From positions 1 to 5,479 of the forward strand of contig JAQUZA010000246.1 in NCBI GenBank assembly GCA_028691595.1: 5,479 bases of DNA, in the 5' to 3' direction. Of the stretch, positions 1-4,634 are shown one piece after another; the first letter of the stretch is position 1, and each line of letters opens with the position of its first letter. A program made the translations under genes and the position numbers. Source of the DNA: Candidatus Rifleibacteriota bacterium (GTDB lineage: Bacteria > Muiribacteriota > Ozemobacteria > Ozemobacterales > Ozemobacteraceae). The notes below the pieces were generated by a model. It was not told where the DNA came from. It did no database searches and saw nothing but the letters and a program-made list of their open reading frames with translations.

Positions 1-905
1 TTATCGGCAGCGGTTACGAACACTTCATGTCCGGGGAAGGCTTGTTTGCAAAGCTCGCGGCAATTGATCCGGGTCTTACGGCCATGACCAACCCGGCATC
101 GCTTTACTTCAGAAACTTATTCGAGGTATTTTTCTGCAATTTCCTGGTTGGTCTGGCAATCGTTTGTCAGCCGCACATTCTCGGCAAATCCCTGCTGCTT
201 AAAGACTCAAGTCAGATCAAAACCTACCTCGCTACAGCAATTATTGCAGGGGCGGTTTTTGTTTCGGTAATGGTTGTCGGCCTTTATGCCCGCGTTTCAT
301 TGACTCAGCTGACCGCAGTTGACCGGGTGGTGCCCACCTATATCGCCATGAACTTCAGCTCTGCCACTCAGGTTTTGATCAGTATTGGCCTGCTCTGTGC
401 CGGTATCTCGACCCTTGAAGGTCTGTTGCTTGCACTTTCGGCAATTTTCTCAAGTGATATTTATCTGACCTTGAAACCTTTGACCGCAGAAAATCGCGAG
501 GCAGAACTGAAAACGGCTCTGCGCTTCGGGCGGGTTTCTCTGATCATTGTCGGCATAGGCTGCGTAGCTCTCTCGATCTGGCAGTTGCATAACCCGACCG
601 GTGGGTCAGTGGCTATTTTTGCCCAATATGGTGTTTATCTGCTTTTTACCGCAACGTTTTTGCCCATTGCCTGCGGTTTGTTTCTGCCTGCCGTTACCCG
701 CGAAATGGTTACCAGAGGGGTAATTGCCTCAACGGTATTCTATTTTCTGCCTGCAATCCTTCATAAATTTGCTGTTGATTTGCCGTTGATAAATATGGCC
801 AATAACCCGGCTATTCTTGCCACCTCAGGCATTATTGCCGGTTGGCTGGTGGTGGGTGCGGGTCTTGCCCTGCAGCCGAAGGCCCGGCCAGTCGTGACCC
901 AATGA
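1..905 (+). CDS. Sodium:solute symporter (SSS) family transporter, C-terminal part (5'-truncated by window edge)
   Basis: This is an inner-membrane Na+-coupled symporter of the SSS family. The reading frame is open from base 3 to the TGA at 903-905, so the ATG at 27 is an internal methionine and the N-terminal half lies outside the window. About 300 residues are visible. Counting from that Met, hydrophobic segments lie near residues 28-48, 66-88, 112-140, 167-187, 195-221, 230-248 and 262-283. The segment with GISTLEG (126-132), followed by ALSAIFSSDIY, matches the SSS TM8 signature whose Ser/Thr pair (S128, T129) lines the Na2 sodium site in family members. QPHILGK (48-54) matches the conserved loop that follows an earlier helix. 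The substrate cannot be assigned; proline, pantothenate, acetate and sugar carriers share this fold. It converges on ortB and is not in its operon. Family assignment is firm, function beyond that is open. Confidence 0.93.
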   Translation, partial: IGSGYEHFMSGEGLFAKLAAIDPGLTAMTNPASLYFRNLFEVFFCNFLVGLAIVCQPHILGKSLLLKDSSQIKTYLATAIIAGAVFVSVMVVGLYARVSLTQLTAVDRVVPTYIAMNFSSATQVLISIGLLCAGISTLEGLLLALSAIFSSDIYLTLKPLTAENREAELKTALRFGRVSLIIVGIGCVALSIWQLHNPTGGSVAIFAQYGVYLLFTATFLPIACGLFLPAVTREMVTRGVIASTVFYFLPAILHKFAVDLPLINMANNPAILATSGIIAGWLVVGAGLALQPKARPVVTQ

Positions 906-913
906 AATAACCC

Positions 914-938
914 GGGGTAATACAACCCCACGTCGGGG
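914..938. repeat. Two mutually exclusive short GC hairpins after the symporter stop
   Basis: GGGGT (914-918) can pair with ACCCC (925-929) across a 6-nt loop. The same C-run (926-929) can instead pair with GGGG (935-938) across a 5-nt loop. The two stems share their central arm, so only one can form at a time. There is no clear T-tract directly after either one, so a terminator role is uncertain. The stretch may be part of the repeat-like intergenic block that also holds the palindrome at 961-988. Confidence 0.4.
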
Positions 939-960
939 CAAAAACCGCGTCAGAAATTAT

Positions 961-988
961 GTAGGGGCTCAACATGTTGAGCCCCTAC
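961..988. repeat. Perfect 28-bp palindrome between convergent genes; probable REP-like element and bidirectional terminator
   Basis: The arm GTAGGGGCTCAACA is followed directly by its exact reverse complement, giving 14 bp + 14 bp with no spacer and no mismatch. It lies between the 3' end of the symporter gene and the 3' end of ortB. The + side is followed by GATTATTTTCC and the - side by ATAATTTCT, both fairly T-rich, so transcripts from either gene could end here. Palindromes starting GTAGGGGC and ending GCCCCTAC are, in my recollection, common dispersed intergenic repeats in diverse bacterial genomes. Whether this one is dispersed in its own genome cannot be seen here. The terminator role is inferred from position. 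Confidence 0.7.
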
Positions 989-1024
989 GATTATTTTCCC
1001 CGCACGATTATTTTGCCGGTTTGA

Positions 1025-1075
1025 TTAATTTTCGATCAATTCTTCCTGTTTGGTCACAATTTTCTGTATGATCAT
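1025..1075 (-). CDS. Possible 16-codon micro-ORF downstream of ortB
   Basis: Just beyond the ortB stop codon, an ATG at 1075-1073 opens a 16-residue frame, MIIQKIVTKQEELIEN, ending in TAA at 1027-1025. The same frame stays open upstream to a GTG at 1126, inside the end of ortB, which would give 33 residues overlapping it out of frame. No convincing Shine-Dalgarno site precedes either start, so any translation would depend on ribosomes finishing ortB. The peptide shares an ungapped QKI..KQ.E.I pattern with the 13-residue leader ORF upstream of ortA. It could be a real coupled small ORF, the remnant of a lost downstream gene, or chance. Listed for that resemblance only. Confidence 0.2.
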   Translation of the reverse strand: MIIQKIVTKQEELIEN

Positions 1076-1095
1076 TCTGGCCGTTGCAACCCCGG

Positions 1096-2499
1096 TTAAA
1101 TCTGCTTCAGGGCCTGATCCAGCCACGCCAGATCTTTTTTTACATCTTCGGCCACGAATTTGCGGTCGGCTTCACTCCATTGTGACGGGGCAAGCTGCTT
1201 TGCGGCATTCTTCAGATATGAAATTCGCAGCTTTTCCATATCCTGCCTGTGCCCCTTGATCTGGGAAAGATTCTCAGGAATGATAATGCTGCGGCCATTA
1301 ACGCTCTCTTCAGGGTTTCCGCGGCGAACTTCAATTCCCATGCGTTGAGCGAAGGCCAGTTGTGAGTTGTGGTGCTTGCCGGCACCGGTGTATTCGGTTT
1401 CCTGAACGACGATTATCTGGTCCTGATTCATTTCACGTGCCAGGGCGACAGCACCGGTCAGGCTGGTATTTCCAGCCGGACCGCGTTCAATTCCTTCAAG
1501 TTTGGCAAGCAGTTCGGTTACATAAAAAACTTCACCCTGACGCACCAGAATATAGTCATCCATGTAACGCATGCTGCGGGCCGCGTTGCGCGGAACATCG
1601 GTGCGGTCGGGCCAGGTTGCGAAAGGGATTCCGAAACCGGTGTGCCCGGTGGTAAATGATTTGCGATTAAAATCATGATCTGAGGCCATGTGAAGCCCTG
1701 AAAGATCAACAGAGCAGGCGATAACTCTGGCATCACACCCGGCGGCCCGCATGCCCCGCGCGGTTCCGGTGAGATTGCCGCCGCCTGCATGCGTAATCAT
1801 TACAGCATCGGGGTCTTTGCCGGTCATGCTTCTGATCTGGCTGGTCAGCTCTGCGCCAAGGCTTTCAACCCCTTTGATGCCAAAAGGGGTGTACAGTGAG
1901 GCGTTGAAAAACCCGGTTTCTTCGAGGGTGAGCAGCAGGTAATAAAAGAGCTCGGGCCCGACAGACAATTTTATGACTTCGGCCCCGAAAGCTTCGCATT
2001 TACGGCCCTTTTCAACAATTTCTGGCTGGCCAATTCCCTTTGAATCGAATACTTCCTGAACAATTATGCATTTAAGGCCGCGCTGGGCAGCCTGAGATGC
2101 AACTGCTGCACCATAATTGCCTGAAGTGGCAGCAATTAACCCCTTGTAACCCTTTTGTGCAGCCACATAGGCAGAGATAGAAGCTCGTCGGGCCTTAAAA
2201 CTGCCCGAAGCATTTGCAGCCTCGTCTTTGACGAAGATGCGGGCACCCTTGCCGGGTTCGCTGATTCTGCGCACTGCATTTGTCAGGTTGCGCAGCTCGA
2301 ACATGGGCGTGTTGCCGACTTTTGTTTCAGCCTGAATTCTGATTATATCTTCGAGCGAAAAGCCGCAATCGCTCATCATGCGTTCATAATCAAATGCAAG
2401 CTCACCCTGACGGTAAACCTCATAATCGAGGCCCATCGAAGACTTCATGATTTCGTTCTTGCGGGCCATGACAGCCTGATAAGAATTGTCTCTGGTCAT
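1096..2499 (-). CDS. ortB: 2-amino-4-ketopentanoate thiolase, beta (PLP-dependent) subunit OrtB
   Basis: OrtB is the large subunit of the cytoplasmic thiolase that cleaves 2-amino-4-oxopentanoate with CoA to alanine and acetyl-CoA, the last step of oxidative ornithine fermentation. The 467 residues have the family's length and a fold-type II PLP-enzyme layout. The sequence around SGSFKARR makes Lys102 the likely Schiff-base lysine. TSGNYG (126-131) is the loop that contacts the substrate and cofactor, and GGGN (239-242) is the phosphate-binding glycine loop. Strongly conserved-looking OrtB blocks follow: SVDLSGLHMASD (263-274), GHTGFGIPFATWPDR (285-299), ERGPAGNTSL (338-347) and VVQETEYTGAGKH (364-376). 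The start at 2499 is supported by GGGAGG 6 nt upstream and by its ATGA overlap with the ortA stop, which points to translational coupling and equal subunit synthesis. In threonine synthase the residue after the PLP lysine is typically Asp; here it is Ala103. Confidence 0.95.
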   Translation of the reverse strand: MTRDNSYQAVMARKNEIMKSSMGLDYEVYRQGELAFDYERMMSDCGFSLEDIIRIQAETKVGNTPMFELRNLTNAVRRISEPGKGARIFVKDEAANASGSFKARRASISAYVAAQKGYKGLIAATSGNYGAAVASQAAQRGLKCIIVQEVFDSKGIGQPEIVEKGRKCEAFGAEVIKLSVGPELFYYLLLTLEETGFFNASLYTPFGIKGVESLGAELTSQIRSMTGKDPDAVMITHAGGGNLTGTARGMRAAGCDARVIACSVDLSGLHMASDHDFNRKSFTTGHTGFGIPFATWPDRTDVPRNAARSMRYMDDYILVRQGEVFYVTELLAKLEGIERGPAGNTSLTGAVALAREMNQDQIIVVQETEYTGAGKHHNSQLAFAQRMGIEVRRGNPEESVNGRSIIIPENLSQIKGHRQDMEKLRISYLKNAAKQLAPSQWSEADRKFVAEDVKKDLAWLDQALKQI

Positions 2500-2780
2500 A
2501 TTTCGCCTCCCAGGCCAATCGGAATCAGTTCTTCGACAGTATCGCCAAAACTGTGTGTGTAGTGAGGGCGCACCACGACCATGGTGCCGCTGACCAGACG
2601 ACCACTCATGGTTTTAACGCTGACTTCTTCCCCAAACAAGGCATCGGCAACTAAAAAACCAGCGACTTTCATGATGTATGGTGTTTGTCTTGTATCTTCT
2701 GGAACCTGCGGAGCACGCTGTTGCGGTGTCAGCAGGGTTTTTTCGATTTCGACCCAGGTCCCGGCCTTAACTTGATTCAT
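2496..2780 (-). CDS. ortA: 2-amino-4-ketopentanoate thiolase, alpha subunit OrtA
   Basis: OrtA is the small partner of OrtB, and both are needed for the thiolase. The 94 residues match the family's size of about 100. Recognisable features are the RAPQVPEDT motif (22-30), the MKVAGFLVADALFGEEV segment (37-53) with the following GRLVSGTMVVV strand region (60-70), and the C-terminal HSFGD...ELIPIGLGGEI (76-94). The start at 2780 is fixed by a GGAGG site 7 nt upstream. That site lies inside the 13-codon leader ORF, whose TGA overlaps the ortA ATG. The ortA TGA in turn overlaps the ortB ATG, making a three-step ATGA cascade. Assignment rests on sequence resemblance and on the adjacent ortB. Confidence 0.93.
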   Translation of the reverse strand: MNQVKAGTWVEIEKTLLTPQQRAPQVPEDTRQTPYIMKVAGFLVADALFGEEVSVKTMSGRLVSGTMVVVRPHYTHSFGDTVEELIPIGLGGEI

Positions 2781-2818
2781 TTAATGGCCTCCATCTGCTT
2801 CTCAGTAATTTTTTGCAT
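2777..2818 (-). CDS. Thirteen-codon leader ORF overlapping the ortA start
   Basis: An ATG at 2818-2816 opens MQKITEKQMEAIK and ends in a TGA at 2779-2777. That TGA overlaps the ortA ATG in an ATGA arrangement identical to the ortA/ortB junction. A purine-rich site, AAAGGAA, lies upstream (AGGA 9 nt from the ATG), so the ORF has a plausible ribosome site of its own. The ortA Shine-Dalgarno sequence GGAGG is inside its codons, so ribosomes translating the leader would pass over or clear it. There is no run of a regulatory amino acid as in classical attenuation peptides (no Orn/Arg/Pro stretch; 3 Lys of 13). It may be a coupling leader, a tiny peptide gene, or the leftover end of an upstream gene. 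Confidence 0.4.
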   Translation of the reverse strand: MQKITEKQMEAIK

Positions 2819-2819
2819 A

Positions 2820-2901
2820 TTTAGGGTTCCTTTCGGGGCTGATATGGCAGCTTATTACTTTCTGTGGCAAAACAACCTGATTATAGCACTCGGGCCCTAA
2901 A
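2820..2901. repeat. Separated 7-bp inverted repeat flanking the ort promoter and leader start
   Basis: TTTAGGG at 2820-2826 and CCCTAAA at 2895-2901 are exact reverse complements, with centres 75 bp apart. One arm lies next to the -35 in the promoter spacer and the other lies just upstream of the leader ATG. The upstream arm is outside the predicted transcript, so any role would be at the DNA level, for example two operator half-sites about seven helical turns apart. A 7-bp match can also arise by chance. Confidence 0.3.
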
Positions 2902-2907
2902 GAGCAA
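2880..2907 (-). promoter_or_regulatory. Extended -10 sigma70-type promoter for the leader-ortA-ortB unit
   Basis: On the - strand there is a perfect TATAAT at 2885-2880 preceded by TGC, giving an extended -10. A partial -35, TTGCTC, lies at 2907-2902 with a 16-bp spacer. Transcription should begin near 2873, giving a leader of about 55 nt before the micro-ORF and about 93 nt before ortA. The spacer carries GGGCCC. One arm (CCCTAAA on the + strand, 2895-2901) of an inverted repeat sits in this spacer, and its partner is at 2820-2826. Confidence 0.65.
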
Positions 2908-2909
2908 GA

Positions 2910-3092
2910 ATGTTTCAAGTTATCTTCAGCAATTCTCGATCAAATAATCATATCGGCCAATCTTTTTTTTCCAGGAATTGCATAAAGAACCCTTTCTTGA
3001 ACTCAAGTGAAACAGCGGGTCAGCTTGATATATAAATTGCGCATCGCGAATAATCTGTTACTTTTCAGAGCGGGGAACTCAGACTAATCATG
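2910..3092. other. Non-coding AT-rich stretch between the ort promoter and the GGDEF-gene terminator region
   Basis: I see no credible coding frame and no RNA gene in this stretch. It contains a T-run (2963-2970) without an associated GC stem, a small palindrome CTTGA-AC-TCAAG at 2996-3007, and the AT-rich TGATATATAAATT near 3026-3038. It is the likely regulatory upstream zone of the ort promoter, and activator sites could lie here, but none can be named. Confidence 0.4.
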
Positions 3093-3124
3093 AGATTGCT
3101 TCTACAATCTGCCGGCTGCCGGCA
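3093..3124. repeat. Two adjoining inverted repeats: AGATTG/CAATCT and TGCCGGC/GCCGGCA
   Basis: AGATTG (3093-3098) and CAATCT (3105-3110) are exact arms around the 6-nt loop CTTCTA. Directly next to them, sharing T3110, TGCCGGC (3110-3116) and GCCGGCA (3118-3124) form a near-continuous palindrome around a single central T, which also reads as a tandem GCCGGC. They sit just beyond the terminator of the GGDEF gene. They could reinforce termination or be a protein-binding site; the sequence does not decide. Confidence 0.4.
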
Positions 3125-3151
3125 AGAAACAACCCGGCCGACAGGCTCGGG
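3124..3151 (-). terminator. Rho-independent terminator of the GAF-GGDEF gene
   Basis: On the - strand, 48 nt after the stop codon, CCCG and GCC (separated by one bulged A) pair with GGC and CGGG around a TGTC tetraloop. This makes a 7-bp GC-only stem, followed directly by TTGTTTCTT. The stem occupies 3151-3133 and the U-rich tail 3132-3124. Stem, loop size and tail fit an intrinsic terminator well, apart from the single-base bulge. Confidence 0.65.
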
Positions 3152-3199
3152 CAATGCGATTTAAAACTGGTGGTCCGATAGAAAAAACGCGCTGGCCGG

Positions 3200-4189
3200 T
3201 TAAAGTTCTATGCAGATTGAATTGCCGGTAGCTTTGCGTGCATTGTAGAGTGCCATCTGGGCACGATGAATCAACGCATCGAGGTCATCTTCGCCGTCGC
3301 GCAACTGGGTAATTCCGCATGAAAATGACGTTTTCAGATCATGATCGGTAAAAGTCATTACTTTGAGACGTTGTTCAAATGCCTCAATGGCTTTGCCGGC
3401 CGCATCAGCGTCTGTTGCCGGCATAAAAAGAATGAACTCGTCTATTCCGAGGGAGCCGAGAACATCGCGGCCTTTGATATGACTTTTCAGCTCTTCGGCT
3501 GCCAGTCGCAGGGTTTCCTGGGCTGCCTCGATACCGTGCAGATTGATGATTTCCTTGTAATTGTTCATGTCCAGAACCATCAATGCCAGTGTTTTATCTT
3601 CGAACTGGGTGGCATGAATTTCTTTTTCAAGCTTGGAAATAAAAAACTGATGCGTGTAAATACCGGTATCTACATCAAACTGGCGAAGCTCAGAAATTAT
3701 GCGCAGCAATTCTTCCTTTTCAAGAGCTGCTGAGCAGGCCCCACCCATCGCCAGAAAAAAGTTTTTGACGCTCAGGTCGATTTCGACAGCCTGGTCGAAG
3801 TATATGGCCATAAACCCGAAGGCACGGCCTTCCCAGCCGATATGAACGGCAACGCAGGTGTGGTAGTCTTTTTCGATCTTGAGTTCGGCATAGTCGTCGC
3901 TCTGATCTGACTTCTGCACCAGAAAAAAGCTGTCTTTGAAAAAAATTCTGCCGATGGTGTTGCTGCCGATGCGTTTGTGAAAAGATTGCAGCGCCTGCCT
4001 GCCGATGCCGAAAGAATGTTTGATATGAAGATACGAAGTTTTTCGATCCTGCAGCGCGATAAAGGCATAAGATGCGTGCAGATGCGTCTCAAGGGTTCTA
4101 AATGCCTGCTGGATAAGCCTGGTGGCATTAGGTTCGGTTAAATACCCTTTAAAGGTGTGGCATAGTGCAATAAGCAATTTTTCCTGCAT
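3200..4189 (-). CDS. GAF-GGDEF protein with a degenerate diguanylate-cyclase active site
   Basis: The 329-residue cytoplasmic protein has a short helical N-terminus, a GAF-like sensory domain (about 20-160, ending in the typical helix VKNFFLAMGGACSAALEKEELL) and a GGDEF domain (about 170-329). Helix and strand landmarks of GGDEF domains are present: FDVDTGIYTHQFF (171-183), LDMNNYKEI (206-214), the signature loop, CGITQL (291-296) and ALYNARKATGN (313-323). Key positions are altered. GGDEF reads GIDEF (248-252). The FKxIND-type motif reads YKEIIN, so the base-recognising Asn is Ile215 and the next Asp is Asn216. The inhibitory RxxD site reads KGRD (239-242). Metal ligands Asp207 and the DE of the signature remain. 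Cyclase activity is therefore doubtful, and GTP or nucleotide sensing is more likely. The start at 4189 has AAGGAG 10 nt upstream. It lies 46 bp after the small upstream gene, probably in one transcript. Confidence 0.93.
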   Translation of the reverse strand: MQEKLLIALCHTFKGYLTEPNATRLIQQAFRTLETHLHASYAFIALQDRKTSYLHIKHSFGIGRQALQSFHKRIGSNTIGRIFFKDSFFLVQKSDQSDDYAELKIEKDYHTCVAVHIGWEGRAFGFMAIYFDQAVEIDLSVKNFFLAMGGACSAALEKEELLRIISELRQFDVDTGIYTHQFFISKLEKEIHATQFEDKTLALMVLDMNNYKEIINLHGIEAAQETLRLAAEELKSHIKGRDVLGSLGIDEFILFMPATDADAAGKAIEAFEQRLKVMTFTDHDLKTSFSCGITQLRDGEDDLDALIHRAQMALYNARKATGNSICIEL

Positions 4190-4235
4190 CTGTTTTTTGC
4201 TCCTTCAGACTCGACAATGCTGGCTGCTGAGGCGA

Positions 4236-4439
4236 TCAGCTTGGGCAGAAATTTTCAAAGCATTCCTGGATAAGCTGGCAGCGGCGATGAATCAACTCAA
4301 GCTCGTTGTTCAGCTCATCATTACCCGGGTTCAGGTCAGGGTCGGCCATTATTTCTTTTTTGCGCTTCTGCAGAAGATCATATAGTGCATGCAGTTGCTG
4401 ACAAAGGATTGAAGGCGAGTAACCAGTTGCTTTGGTCAT
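4236..4439 (-). CDS. Small helical hypothetical protein with four cysteines, upstream of the GAF-GGDEF gene
   Basis: I do not recognise this 67-residue protein. It looks like an alpha-helical hairpin: helix 1 about 8-32 (SPSILCQQLHALYDLLQKRK), a turn PDLNPGND (34-41), and helix 2 about 42-63 (ELNNELELIHRRCQLIQE). Four cysteines (13, 54, 60, 65) are many for its size. There is no signal peptide or membrane segment, so it is probably cytoplasmic. I chose the ATG at 4439, which has a weak GAGAG site 5 nt upstream. A TTG at 4451 would add four residues but has no ribosome site. A promoter lies about 40 bp upstream, and the GAF-GGDEF gene follows after 46 bp with no promoter visible between them, so the two probably share a transcript. 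A partner or regulator role for the GGDEF protein is inferred only from position. Confidence 0.6.
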   Translation of the reverse strand: MTKATGYSPSILCQQLHALYDLLQKRKKEIMADPDLNPGNDELNNELELIHRRCQLIQECFENFCPS

Positions 4440-4462
4440 CGAGACTCTCAACTTTCACAACT

Positions 4463-4476
4463 TTTTAAGCTTAAAA
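4463..4476. promoter_or_regulatory. 14-bp palindrome at the predicted transcription start; candidate operator
   Basis: TTTTAAGCTTAAAA is a perfect palindrome 3 bp downstream of the -10 box of the small-gene/GGDEF promoter, covering the predicted start site near 4473. A repressor bound here would block initiation. AT-rich palindromes of this length can also arise by chance, so the role is inferred from position alone. Confidence 0.35.
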
Positions 4477-4479
4477 CCA

Positions 4480-4509
4480 ATTATAACAGAAGCCATGAAC
4501 TCAGCTCAA
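4480..4509 (-). promoter_or_regulatory. Extended -10 sigma70-type promoter for the small protein/GAF-GGDEF unit
   Basis: On the - strand there is a perfect TATAAT at 4485-4480 preceded by TGT (extended -10), and TTGAGC (4 of 6 consensus bases) at 4509-4504 with an 18-bp spacer. Transcription should start near 4473, about 34 nt before the ATG at 4439. It has the same TGN-TATAAT form as the ort promoter. Confidence 0.68.
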
Positions 4510-4545
4510 AGAAAATACCACGATCAGGAAAATCTGCCGAAAGAG

Positions 4546-4592
4546 AACCGGCCGGTAACGCTACCAGGGTAACGTTGCCAGCCGGTTTTTTT
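4546..4592. terminator. Long hairpin terminator between the TPR gene and the small-gene promoter
   Basis: AACCGGC (4546-4552) pairs with GCCGGTT (4581-4587). After one C-A mismatch, GGTAACG (4554-4560) pairs with CGTTGCC (4573-4579) through one G-U pair, leaving a 12-nt loop. It is 43 bp beyond the TPR-gene stop on the - strand, where the tail reads TTCTCTTT, so it most likely ends that transcript. The better U-tract (seven Ts, 4586-4592) is on the + strand, so it should also stop + strand transcription. No + strand gene precedes it. Confidence 0.75.
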
Positions 4593-4634
4593 AATATGCG
4601 GCTTTGAACAGTGGGCAAGATGCCACCGTCAAGG

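Noticed and set aside
27..905. The symporter as a complete 292-residue gene starting at 27
   Set aside because: The frame stays open to the window edge, SSS proteins are much longer, and the N-terminal helices are missing.
2155..2562. A 135-codon + strand frame across ortB and ortA
   Set aside because: It is antisense to well-recognised conserved enzyme sequence, and its translation shows no family features.
2901..2918. Possible sigma54 promoter upstream of the ort leader (TTGCT as a -12 element)
   Set aside because: The -24 position reads TTGAAAC rather than TGGCAC, so the required GG is missing. An extended -10 sigma70 promoter overlaps the spot and fits better.
2963..2970. A run of eight Ts as a terminator
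   Set aside because: No GC-rich stem lies next to it and no gene ends there.
2997..3034. A + strand promoter, TTGAAC with TATATA
   Set aside because: The spacer is 26 bp, far outside the usual range, and no + strand gene follows.
3181..3198. A T6 tract right after the GGDEF stop codon on the - strand as a terminator
   Set aside because: The preceding bases do not form a stable stem. The bulged GC hairpin at 3133-3151 is a better candidate.
3341..3733. A 130-codon + strand frame antisense to the GGDEF domain
   Set aside because: It is a shadow of the conserved domain on the other strand and has no ribosome site or recognisable motif.
4440..4451. TTG start for the small cysteine protein
   Set aside because: No ribosome site at a suitable distance. 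The ATG four codons later is a better start.
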